Assembly (NCBI GenBank): GCA_016934675.1
Contig: JAFGSJ010000040.1
Span: 1 to 39,883 of the forward strand
Direction of reading: 5' to 3'
From: a bacterium
GTDB taxonomy: Bacteria > CSSED10-310 > JAFGSJ01
Length of the DNA: 39,883 nucleotides
Shown: positions 7,641 through 15,014 of the stretch, piece by piece
Layout of the letters: each line of letters opens with the position of its first letter
Position numbering within the stretch: the first letter of the stretch is position 1
Made by a program: the position numbers and the translations under genes
The notes under the pieces: model-generated
Databases searched by the model: none
Seen by the model: the letters and a program-made list of their open reading frames with translations, nothing else
What the model was told of the DNA's origin: nothing

Positions 7641-8816
7641 TCACAAGGTGACTTGGTAATCCCCTGTCATTGTCTTCAAGAAACGATCAAGAGAGCTGAC
7701 ACGCACATGCGGATGGAGGGGATATTCATCAGAGCCAGGATAGATAATAATTCCTGGTGAGATGTCGAGATCAACAACGAGATTGATAAAACCCCTCGAG
7801 GGTCGGGGGGCAGCAGAATACTTGACCTCAACTGCAGTCATCTTCGTTTTCGGCTGTTGAATGAGAATATCTATCTCAGCACCGGCATTCGTCCTGAGAA
7901 AAAAGGTCTGACTTCTGTCGGGCAGTCCGGAGATGATTTGTTCAATGATAAAACCCTCCCAGGAATGCCCGAGAATGGGGTGCCCTGACAGCTCATCTCG
8001 TGAAGCAATATTCAGTAAAGCATGCAACAGTCCCGTATCGCGAAAGTATACTTTAGGTGATTTGATACATCTCTTCTTGAGATTGGCATGGAAAGGTGAA
8101 AGCTGCCGAATGATGTAAGTATCGGTCAAAATATCAAGATAATGCCGAATAGTCGGCGCACTTAATCCCATCGATGAAGCCAGTTTACTCGCGTTGAATA
8201 ACTGGCCCTGACTGTGAGCGAGCATACTCCAAAACCGCCTCAATTGAAGGGCGGGGATGCGTACACCCAGTTGCGGAATATCACGCTCCAGAAATGAACG
8301 GATAAATGCTTCGCGCCAACGGAAACTGGCTTCATCAGATTGAGCCAGATAACTGTCGGGATAACCTCCACGAATCCAGAGATCACCACCCGGTGCTGTT
8401 GATGAGGTCACCTCCTGATAATTCAAAGGTGAAAGCTCGTGATAGACGATTCTTCCTGCAAGACTTTGTGATGATTTCCTGATCAACTCCGGTGAAGCAG
8501 AACCTAATATCAGAAAACGTCCCGGAACACGGTGTTCATCAACAAGTGCGCGAATAAGAGGGAAAAGCTCAGGCATCTGTTGAATTTCATCAATAACAAC
8601 CAGTCGGTCGACGAACTGACTCAGATAAATTTCAGCTTCTATGACCCTGTTTTGATCGGAAGGGAGCTCAAGATCAAGATAAACCGCATTACCGATCGAG
8701 TTCAAAATCTTTTTTGCCAGCGTTGTTTTGCCTACTTGACGCGAGCCAATTAAGCCAACGACTGGGAATGCTGCCAAGGCATCTCTGATAACTTGTTCGA
8801 GTTTTCTCTGTATCAT
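7641..8816 (-). CDS. AAA_14/DUF4143 ATPase
   Basis: This 391-residue protein belongs to the widespread AAA_14-DUF4143 group of ATPases, often found in accessory DNA and of unsettled function. The Walker A motif GSRQVGKTT lies at residues 24-32 and Walker B is LVVIDEIQQMPELFPL. A sensor-like RFLILGSASPEL follows, then a winged-helix stretch (LASSMGLSAPTIRHYLDILT). The C-terminal DUF4143 region ends in a PD-(D/E)XK-like nuclease-fold core, GAEIDILIQQ then TAVEVKYS. The gene stands alone between the cell-division genes and the toxin-antitoxin pair. The 182-base gap upstream (8817-8998) is A+T-rich and shows no clear feature. Full length; recent transfer is possible but not shown. Confidence 0.88.
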   Translation of the reverse strand: MIQRKLEQVIRDALAAFPVVGLIGSRQVGKTTLAKKILNSIGNAVYLDLELPSDQNRVIEAEIYLSQFVDRLVVIDEIQQMPELFPLIRALVDEHRVPGRFLILGSASPELIRKSSQSLAGRIVYHELSPLNYQEVTSSTAPGGDLWIRGGYPDSYLAQSDEASFRWREAFIRSFLERDIPQLGVRIPALQLRRFWSMLAHSQGQLFNASKLASSMGLSAPTIRHYLDILTDTYIIRQLSPFHANLKKRCIKSPKVYFRDTGLLHALLNIASRDELSGHPILGHSWEGFIIEQIISGLPDRSQTFFLRTNAGAEIDILIQQPKTKMTAVEVKYSAAPRPSRGFINLVVDLDISPGIIIYPGSDEYPLHPHVRVSSLDRFLKTMTGDYQVTL

Positions 8817-8998
8817 ACTTGTAATTTAAAACATTGTCTTTCAAATTGCAATATAAATGTGCGATTCCTGTAAAAGTGAGGATAATCTTATGTATTTAAA
8901 CCGGCACTATAAAAAATCATTATGAAAAAGTATTTAAATATGGCAAGGCATCAATGAGATACCCTAGGTGAGCACGAAGGTAGTGGTTAATCTCTGCG

Positions 8999-9409
8999 TC
9001 AATAGGGATATTTCGAAATGAGAGTGAATAATTCAAATTTGGCTGCTTTTTTATCAAATGTCAGCACGCTATCACAACCGGAATGGTGGGCAAAACATGC
9101 AATCAGAACATCAGCAAGATCAATCTTATTGCTACGGGCCGATGTAATAAAGGTTCGCACCGCTGGTTGTCCTTCAAATTGCATGATGGGGAGCAATAAC
9201 AGGTTTTCTAGTGCAGCGAGGATGTCGTTTCGGGCTATTTCGTAGACAGATTCAAGGACCCAGATCGTTTCGAGCACAACCATAGCCGGAACAAAGAATA
9301 CTTCCTTCTGTTCTTCAGCTTTCTTGAAGGTCGTATAGACAATCTGAGCTTGCTGTTCATCATCCTTGACCAGAAAACGAACCAGAACATTGGTGTCCAG
9401 AGCTTTCAT
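8999..9409 (-). CDS. PIN-domain toxin (VapC-like ribonuclease)
   Basis: This 136-residue PIN-domain protein is the likely toxin of a type II toxin-antitoxin pair. PIN ribonucleases use clustered acidic residues to bind Mg. Here these are Asp5 (MKALDTNVLV), Glu47 (VVLETIWVLE), Asp97 and Asp100 (KIDLADVLIA), and Asp119 in VLTFDKKAAKF. The ATG at 9409 overlaps the antitoxin stop codon (ATGA), the usual translationally coupled antitoxin-first order. All expected acidic residues are present, so the toxin looks catalytically intact. Its RNA target cannot be predicted. Confidence 0.9.
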   Translation of the reverse strand: MKALDTNVLVRFLVKDDEQQAQIVYTTFKKAEEQKEVFFVPAMVVLETIWVLESVYEIARNDILAALENLLLLPIMQFEGQPAVRTFITSARSNKIDLADVLIACFAHHSGCDSVLTFDKKAAKFELFTLISKYPY

Positions 9410-9654
9410 AGTGACCGGGCCTTCTGCCGCTCCCTGACAGCTTTATCCATTTCATCAGTTGTTACGGGTTTTCTGCCCGGTTTAAATAACAGACCGTACA
9501 CGTCATCTATTTTTTTTGTGACAAGTTTTATGCGAGCTTCACCATCTTTGAATACGACGAATTCGATTTTATCACCGGTCTGCAATCCCAAAGTATCACG
9601 GATTTTTTTAGGGATCGTGATCTGTCCCTTTTTGGTAATGGTTGTAGTCGCCAT
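9406..9654 (-). CDS. AbrB-type antitoxin (SpoVT/AbrB domain)
   Basis: This 82-residue protein carries an N-terminal swapped-hairpin AbrB DNA-binding domain (TTITKKGQITIPKKIRDTLG, LQTGDKIEFVVF). Its C-terminal tail, rich in basic residues (EMDKAVRERQKARSL), probably wraps the PIN toxin. An in-frame GTG lies two codons earlier, but the ATG at 9654 is preferred because AGGAGG sits five bases upstream of it. It overlaps the toxin start by 4 nt. A perfect palindrome in the promoter region at 9682-9697 is a likely autoregulatory operator. Confidence 0.9.
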   Translation of the reverse strand: MATTTITKKGQITIPKKIRDTLGLQTGDKIEFVVFKDGEARIKLVTKKIDDVYGLLFKPGRKPVTTDEMDKAVRERQKARSL

Positions 9655-9681
9655 AGTCACCTCCTTACACTTTTCACTTTC

Positions 9682-9697
9682 CTTACTTTATAGTAAG
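9682..9697. promoter_or_regulatory. Palindromic operator in toxin-antitoxin promoter
   Basis: CTTACT, four bases, AGTAAG form a perfect 6-bp dyad 28 bases upstream of the antitoxin ATG. On the minus strand the dyad contains an ACTATA/TATAAA -10-like element, with TTGCTT further upstream. Autorepression by the AbrB protein is the expected role and is inferred from position. Confidence 0.5.
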
Positions 9698-9762
9698 TCA
9701 TTTAGCACAAAAAGCAAGGTTTCGGATGTGGGATTTAAACATTGATAATCGCCGGAATAGGC

Positions 9763-9852
9763 CACCGCTGAAGACCGACGCCGATTCCCGAGGGTATGTT
9801 TCTACTCTTTCAAATAGAAACGCGCTCCTACCAATTTTCTCCCGAATGCAAG
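9763..9852. repeat. Degenerate repeat, copy A
   Basis: This 90-bp segment aligns without gaps to 10035-10124, with roughly two thirds of positions identical. The best core is GAGGGTATGT, three variable bases, then TACTCTTTCAAA. Copy A also contains a 7-bp inverted repeat, GTTTCTA (9798-9804) with TAGAAAC (9815-9821). It is non-coding as far as can be seen. Confidence 0.55.
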
Positions 9853-9863
9853 CTAACATACTG

Positions 9864-10024
9864 CTTGGTACAATTGTATGAGTTCCCCCTTCCCTCGACG
9901 AGTTCGGGACAGGTCAGTGGGTCGAGAGAAAGAATTTTTAGCTTTCAGAATGGATTTGACTCTCAGGATTCGGTCATAAGCTCACGAAGCCGCGTGAACG
10001 CGGAACTCATACCATTGTACCAGG
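9864..10024. repeat. Element bounded by 23-nt inverted repeats (MITE-like)
   Basis: GGTACAATTGTATGAGTTCC at 9867-9886 recurs inverted at 10002-10021 with one mismatch. Adding the outer bases gives 23-nt arms (9864-9886 and 10002-10024) with two mismatches. Between them are a CTCGAC/GTCGAG hairpin (9894-9899 with 9921-9926) and a CCGCG-TGAA-CGCGG hairpin (9990-10003). No transposase gene is present and no clear target duplication is seen. It lies between the two copies of the 90-bp degenerate repeat, so the 487-base gene-free stretch 9655-10141 is mostly repetitive structure. Confidence 0.55.
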
Positions 10025-10034
10025 CGGGACGAGG

Positions 10035-10124
10035 CACAGCTGAAGAATATCGCCGGTCCTGGAGGGTATGTCATTACTCTTTCAAAGAGCAGCGAACTCG
10101 AACCGATATTTGTTCGAATACAGG
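10035..10124. repeat. Degenerate repeat, copy B
   Basis: This is the second copy of the 90-bp segment at 9763-9852, in the same orientation. It contains its own short palindrome CTCTTTCAAAGAG. It ends 17 bases from the premature end of the neighbouring phospholipase C-like fragment, which suggests a rearrangement boundary. Confidence 0.55.
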
Positions 10125-10141
10125 TGTTGATGGGACAGACA

Positions 10142-10609
10142 TTATTCACGGGCTCGGTCCCAATTATACTCATTATTCGTTAACGGTTCCGATTCGTGGG
10201 GTTGATCGGGCCCGAGATAATCCGTCGCCCATACCGCCGCTGAATATTTCGGGGCATCACTCGTGATCAAATCGAGCAGCCAGGGATCCATGATACCCGC
10301 ATCACTCCAGGGCTTCTGACCAATCGAACCGTCACTCGGGATGGGCCGGTGAAAATGATGCGAAGCCCGTTTACCCTCATCCTCATACTTGGAACCACCC
10401 TTCAATAATTCAATGATTGTTGTCACGCCTATAGGTTGTTCAATTCCTTCTGTCATCAGCATTTCTTGTTTTAAAAAATCATCATGATATTTCATGTTGA
10501 TTTTTGCTGATAGCCTGGTTAATTCCGGATGAGTGTTTATATTTTCAAATCCCAGCAAAACAGACGAACATAGTAAGAAAGATACCACTAACTTAATTTT
10601 GGTGTTCAT
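10142..10609 (-). pseudogene. N-terminal fragment of secreted zinc-dependent phospholipase C-like protein
   Basis: The 155-residue product begins with a signal peptide (MNTKIKLVVSFLLCSSVLLG). It then shows features I associate with secreted zinc-dependent phospholipase C/S1-P1-like proteins: THPELTRLSAKI, ELLKGGSKYEDEGKR, HHFHRPI, KPWSDAG, SAAVWATDYLG and NEYNWDRARE. Full-length relatives normally continue well beyond the last motif, so a stop right after it looks like truncation. The stop lies just beside the repeat block ending at 10124. No continuation of the domain was found in other frames downstream. The start overlaps the end of the upstream gene by 17 nt, so the pair was probably co-transcribed. 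The family assignment is from motif memory and is moderate. Confidence 0.5.
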
Positions 10610-11384
10610 TTGCCTTGTCCTTTGCCTTTTGTATAGAACGCTGTTTAATAAACTCTTTCCTTTGATTTTCTCTTTCCTGCTGCACGAATTTCAGTTCATA
10701 TTTACGAAATTCATCATCGATCAATCTCTTGTAGCCAAGATCATTGGTGATGCCCACGGGGATGCATCTCATTACGAAACCTTCATGTTGATCATGGCTA
10801 TATCCCTCCCACCAGCGTTCCAGCTTGATGACCCGGTTGTGATGACCGAAATCAACACGGTAAGTAATTTGTTCGACTGCGTCAAGCCCTCCTGACTCTT
10901 TATATATTCTTTGGATTTCTTCAGAGGGTATAAATATTTTCCTGTAGTTCCAGGCCACATAGCCCGGTTTATAGACGGTCAATTGGGGATACTTCCTGTT
11001 TTCCTCGTAATATGGTCCGCCGTCGAGCCAGTCTGCCCCATACCAGAAATCCTTGATGTAGACCTTACCCTCCCGATCGGAATAGACTTCCTCGATCCGG
11101 GAGACATCATAGCTCCCGCCCTCGAACCATCTTTCCCTGGGATTGAACGTGCACCAGTGCGCCAGGGCGATGGCCCCCGAGATCGGTTCGCCCGTGACCT
11201 CATCCACCACGGTCCCCACAAAATCAATGTCCGGAAGGCAATTTTTATAGACCTTCATCCCGATGAGCGTTGCGAGCAGCAACAAGAGCAGGCCCACTAT
11301 CACCAGGGCCAATTCACCCGAACAACTGCCTCGCTGCCCGCGTTGTCCTCTCTCTTCGAACAAACCGTCACTCTTCATAACCAA
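10593..11384 (-). CDS. Hypothetical membrane protein with carboxypeptidase-regulatory-like domain
   Basis: This 263-residue protein has a short charged N terminus and one strong membrane helix at about residues 25-46 (ALVIVGLLLLLLATLIGM). A probable extracytoplasmic beta-sandwich follows, starting FVGTVVDEVTGEPISGAIA, the typical opening of carboxypeptidase-regulatory-like domains. The rest is aromatic-rich with no recognised catalytic motif, and the C terminus is a charged helix. A TTG start at 11384 has AAAGG at good spacing (7 nt); an ATG at 11378 is the alternative. The 3' end overlaps the start of the truncated phospholipase-like gene, implying a functional pair. The 278-base gap upstream (11385-11662) shows nothing I can identify. 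Function is unknown. Confidence 0.6.
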   Translation of the reverse strand: MVMKSDGLFEERGQRGQRGSCSGELALVIVGLLLLLLATLIGMKVYKNCLPDIDFVGTVVDEVTGEPISGAIALAHWCTFNPRERWFEGGSYDVSRIEEVYSDREGKVYIKDFWYGADWLDGGPYYEENRKYPQLTVYKPGYVAWNYRKIFIPSEEIQRIYKESGGLDAVEQITYRVDFGHHNRVIKLERWWEGYSHDQHEGFVMRCIPVGITNDLGYKRLIDDEFRKYELKFVQQERENQRKEFIKQRSIQKAKDKANEHQN

Positions 11385-11662
11385 TGGATCGCCTTTCTGT
11401 GATACACTGGAAGAACCGGACTCTATTCATAGAGTTATAAAGCTGAAATGAGCCAATCGCCATTATCATTCCGATAAAATTGGATTTCAAAACCGAATAT
11501 AAAGAAACAATAGATATTTCAAGACGTCCCAATTCATAGGTAAACTGATCTTGGAAATCCATGGTCACTATAATCCAGGCAAACTCAACCAGTGTGGGCG
11601 GTCATGAGCAGTCCGATCCGAACAGCACTGAAGTTCGATGCCAGGCCCAATGGGCCACTACT

Positions 11663-12571
11663 CTATCGTTTTCTGTTCAAACAATGTAACAATGCTTTGA
11701 TGAGGTGGACATGGCCGGGCGAGGCATGTTTGCCATAATAGGAGAGCAGGCTTTGCTGGAAGTGTTGTTTTTTGAAGCCGGGAGCGGTTTCAGTCGAGCT
11801 GGATACTTCATGGACCATGGTAACTGAGGGCAGGAAGTAGTTTCGATAACCTTTCTCGTGCAAGCGTTTACACAGGTCGATTTCCTCGAAATAGAGGAAA
11901 AAGCGTTCATCGAATCCATTCATTTCGATGAACAGGTCTCGTCTGATCCAGAGGGCTGCGCCGGTCGTATAATCCACGACCTGAGTGCGGTCCGCTTTGC
12001 GCCACTGAGCAAACAGGTTTCCGAGCAGGGGAGCCAGCACCGGGATCAGAATTTCATCTCGGGGCAGCAGTCTTTTCAGACGGAACAACTGGCTGATAGT
12101 CAATAAAAGATGGGGAAACGTGCCTCGAGACGGCTGCAGTCGTCCGTCCGGATAGACTAATTTCGGCCCGATCGTGCCGATCTTGAGGTCAGGTCCGTGA
12201 AAAGCCAGCATATCAGGGATGGGGTCCTGCATGAAAACGATATCAGGATTGATCAGGAAGAGGAATGTACCGCGAGCATGACGGACGGCCCGGTTATTTG
12301 CGGCGGCAAAGCCCAGATTCTCGCTTGATTCGATGATCTGAAGCCCCGGTTGGCCGTCGGGTATGCTGTTTCGCCATGAACGGTCCGCTGAAGCATTATC
12401 GATTACAATAACTTCGTAATCGGGACGCTGACAATACCGATAAAGCGATGCCAGACAGGCTGCGAGCGAATGCGGGGCATTATGATGCACGATGATGAAG
12501 GAGACCAGAATTCCGCCCTGCTCGTCATGAGCAGAATCAGGCGGCTTATCGGAACCATTCCGTGTCCACAT
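11663..12571 (-). CDS. GT2-family glycosyltransferase (rhamnosyltransferase-like)
   Basis: This 302-residue inverting glycosyltransferase has a GT-A fold. It probably transfers a nucleotide-sugar residue in surface polysaccharide assembly on the cytoplasmic side of the membrane. Motifs in order are VSFIIVHHNAPHSL, YEVIVIDNASADRSW, ENLGFAAANNRAVRHARG, the DXD-equivalent FLINPDIV, GTIGPKLVYPDGRLQPS, GAALWIRRDLFIEMNGFDE and FFLYFEEIDLCKRLHEKGY. The last two motifs are typical of WbbL/rhamnosyltransferase-like GT2 enzymes. The ATG at 12571 has GGAG 6-7 bases upstream. It is divergent from the DUF2298 operon. Donor and acceptor cannot be read from the sequence. Confidence 0.9.
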   Translation of the reverse strand: MWTRNGSDKPPDSAHDEQGGILVSFIIVHHNAPHSLAACLASLYRYCQRPDYEVIVIDNASADRSWRNSIPDGQPGLQIIESSENLGFAAANNRAVRHARGTFLFLINPDIVFMQDPIPDMLAFHGPDLKIGTIGPKLVYPDGRLQPSRGTFPHLLLTISQLFRLKRLLPRDEILIPVLAPLLGNLFAQWRKADRTQVVDYTTGAALWIRRDLFIEMNGFDERFFLYFEEIDLCKRLHEKGYRNYFLPSVTMVHEVSSSTETAPGFKKQHFQQSLLSYYGKHASPGHVHLIKALLHCLNRKR

Positions 12572-12736
12572 GTGTATCTCCGTATGAGAATCTGTCGAGG
12601 GAAACCATGGCTACTGACAATGCAGTAACACCGGATTTTGGAGAATACCTGCAACAGGTCCATGATCCAACAGAAACAGAATCATAATCAGGGATGAAGA
12701 CCTCCAGTCCCTTTCTTATACCCCAAAAAGATATTC

Positions 12737-12765
12737 TTGAAAAGAAATAAAAATCCAGGTAATAT
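12737..12765 (+). promoter_or_regulatory. Promoter of the DUF2298 operon
   Basis: TTGAAA (12737-12742) and TAATAT (12760-12765) are separated by exactly 17 bases. Initiation near 12772 would give a leader of about 30 nt before the ATG at 12803. A longer reading frame beginning with a TTG inside the -35 box is therefore not the real start. Confidence 0.6.
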
Positions 12766-12802
12766 TTCACAGTTTCGTGAAGCGTTCAATCAAGGGGGCC
12801 CC

Positions 12803-15010
12803 ATGAAATATGTAGCGTTCCAATGGCTATATTTTTTAGCAGTGGGGCTGTGTGTCTATCCAAAGGCCCTGTATCTCTTCAGGAAATTTCCTGAACGGGG
12901 TTATGCCATGGCCAAGCCCCTGGGCTGGCTTCTGAGTGGTTATCTGACCTGGTTACTGGTTATGAGCGGACTATTCAGCTACAACAGGGTGACGATACTG
13001 CTGGGAATAGTCTTAATTCTTCTCATACCGCCCGGTTCACTGATCGAAATCATCCGAAAGCCGTTCAGTCGGACTTGGCTATATCGGGCCCTGGTCCTGC
13101 TTCGACAGAACTGGTCCCGGGCCCTTATGTTTGAATTGCTGTTTCTGGGGCTTTTAAGTGGTTACGCCCTGATGCGGGCGTATCGTCCCGATATTTTCGG
13201 TGCCGAAAAGATGATGGATTTCGCTTTTTTGAAAAGCATCCTGCGGACATCCGAATTTCCACCGCCTGATCCCTGGTTTGCCGGTGGTTTCATCAACTAT
13301 TATTATTTCGGTTATTATCTGTGCTCGGTCCCGATCAAATTGCTGGGCATACCGGCGGGTATCGGTTACAACCTGTCACTGGCGAGCATCGCTGCGTTAA
13401 CCCTGATCATCTCGTTGGCAGTCGGGCTTTTTTTGACTCGACGCTGGCTGTATGCTTTGATCGGTTCTCTGACCCTGTCCGTTCTGGGTAATTACGATGC
13501 TTTTTTACAGGTGTTGTCCGGGATACATGTGGATCAAATCGATATCTGGAAAAGTTCACGGGTCATCGAGAAAACGATCAATGAGTTTCCGGCTTTCAGT
13601 TTTCTTTTTGCCGATCTGCACGGTCATGTCATGTCTCTGCCGTTTGTCTTGCTTGTGATCGGATTGATCGCGACTTTGGCCCGACCGGAAGGGGTTGAAG
13701 CCGTGCCAGAGCGACAGCCGGACCATAATCGGACCTTATTCTGTTTCGCCAGTATCACTCTCGGGTTGGGTTGTCTGTTCATGACCAATATCTGGGATTT
13801 CCCGATCTATGCCGGCTTCCTTTTATTGGTCTTGTTACTCGATGATCGAGTGATCCGATCTATGGCTGGTTTCGGGGCCAGGTGGCCGGTTTTGCAGTGG
13901 GCAGACGGGCTGGTCCTGCGCGGGTTGAGTTGGGCCCTGATCATTGTGTGTGCTCTAGGTGTCGTTTTACCGTTCTTGCTGTATTACCAGGGACAGCAGC
14001 AAGGCCTGGGCATCGTCAAGGAGAGAAGTAATCTGTTCGAGTATCTGGAACACTTCGGTTTTTTTATTTTGGTCATTCTTTGGGTCTATGTCAGGCAATA
14101 TGGACAGCGTGTGGACGGGCTGGTCCGGTGGCGACAGAATCCCTTATCCGGATTGATCGCCATCGCGTTTCTGATCGTGTTCCTGTACACCACACTGCGG
14201 TCGACGGTCCTGATTCTGGTGTTTGTGATCTGCAGTTGTGCGTTCTATGAACTGCTCAATCGTTCTCAGTCAGATTCGTATTTTCCTGACCTGCTGGTTT
14301 TGGGGGGGATGGGACTGCTCTTGGTTTGTGAAGTAGTGTATATCAAGGATTTTTACGGGAATATGCCCCGGATGAACACGTTCTTCAAGTTCGGTTATCA
14401 GGCCTGGTTGTTGCTCTCGTTGGCCACGGGACCACTGCTGGACAGGCTTCTTTCTGATCGAGACCGGCTTGGGTCCGTGCGGGCAGCACCAGGTCCCAAA
14501 GCAATCCTGTTTGTGTGTCTGATTCCCCTCAGTTTTTTCACATTATTCGGGACTTATTCCTACTCGAACAAATTTCGAGCGGAGCCTGATCTGGACGGGA
14601 CCCTTCATATCGAGCGTAATCATCCTGATGATGCGGCAGCGTTGGCCTGGCTCGAACAGCAACCGAATCTCCTGGTCCTGGTCGAAGCGCCCGGCGATTC
14701 GTACCAGTATCAGTCGGTCTATTCCACGTTCAGTGGGCATACCAGCGTGCTGGGCTGGCAACAGCATGAGGCCTTATGGCGTGATTGGTCCTGGAAAACG
14801 ATCAGGGAACGGGCCGCGGAAATAGATCAAATCTATACCAACACTGATCCGGCCGTCAGAAAGACCTTGCTCCAGAAATACCGGGTGGATTACATAATGT
14901 TCGGTCCTACTGAACGGAAGAAATATGGTGTATCTGCATTGGATGGCCTGAAAAGACAGTATCATGAGGCATTCAGACACGGTACTGTTTCAATCTTGAA
15001 AGTAGACTGA
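12803..15010 (+). CDS. DUF2298 (YYY) multi-pass membrane protein
   Basis: This 735-residue polytopic membrane protein belongs to the DUF2298 family, known mainly from Chloroflexi and archaea. It is suspected to act in glycosyl transfer or polysaccharide export and has no proven function. Signature segments are MMDFAFLKSI near residue 135, DPWFAGGFINYYYFGYYL near 155, INEFPAFSFLFADLHGHVMS near 260, and MNTFFKFGYQAWLLL near 530. A soluble C-terminal part contains GHTSVLGWQQHEALWRD and KYRVDYIMFG. About 14 hydrophobic helices are apparent. The ATG at 12803 has AAGGGGG upstream and follows a good promoter. The next gene begins four bases after its stop and contains a second copy of this domain, so the two products probably work together. 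Confidence 0.88.
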   Translation: MKYVAFQWLYFLAVGLCVYPKALYLFRKFPERGYAMAKPLGWLLSGYLTWLLVMSGLFSYNRVTILLGIVLILLIPPGSLIEIIRKPFSRTWLYRALVLLRQNWSRALMFELLFLGLLSGYALMRAYRPDIFGAEKMMDFAFLKSILRTSEFPPPDPWFAGGFINYYYFGYYLCSVPIKLLGIPAGIGYNLSLASIAALTLIISLAVGLFLTRRWLYALIGSLTLSVLGNYDAFLQVLSGIHVDQIDIWKSSRVIEKTINEFPAFSFLFADLHGHVMSLPFVLLVIGLIATLARPEGVEAVPERQPDHNRTLFCFASITLGLGCLFMTNIWDFPIYAGFLLLVLLLDDRVIRSMAGFGARWPVLQWADGLVLRGLSWALIIVCALGVVLPFLLYYQGQQQGLGIVKERSNLFEYLEHFGFFILVILWVYVRQYGQRVDGLVRWRQNPLSGLIAIAFLIVFLYTTLRSTVLILVFVICSCAFYELLNRSQSDSYFPDLLVLGGMGLLLVCEVVYIKDFYGNMPRMNTFFKFGYQAWLLLSLATGPLLDRLLSDRDRLGSVRAAPGPKAILFVCLIPLSFFTLFGTYSYSNKFRAEPDLDGTLHIERNHPDDAAALAWLEQQPNLLVLVEAPGDSYQYQSVYSTFSGHTSVLGWQQHEALWRDWSWKTIRERAAEIDQIYTNTDPAVRKTLLQKYRVDYIMFGPTERKKYGVSALDGLKRQYHEAFRHGTVSILKVD

Positions 15011-15014
15011 GACC

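Noticed and set aside
9796-10266. A plus-strand 156-codon frame
   Set aside because: It reads through the repeat block and into the antisense of the phospholipase-like fragment; no domain or ribosome site supports it.
11368-11568. A minus-strand 66-codon frame upstream of the 263-residue membrane protein
   Set aside because: No ribosome site and no recognisable domain; it overlaps the start of the better-supported gene.
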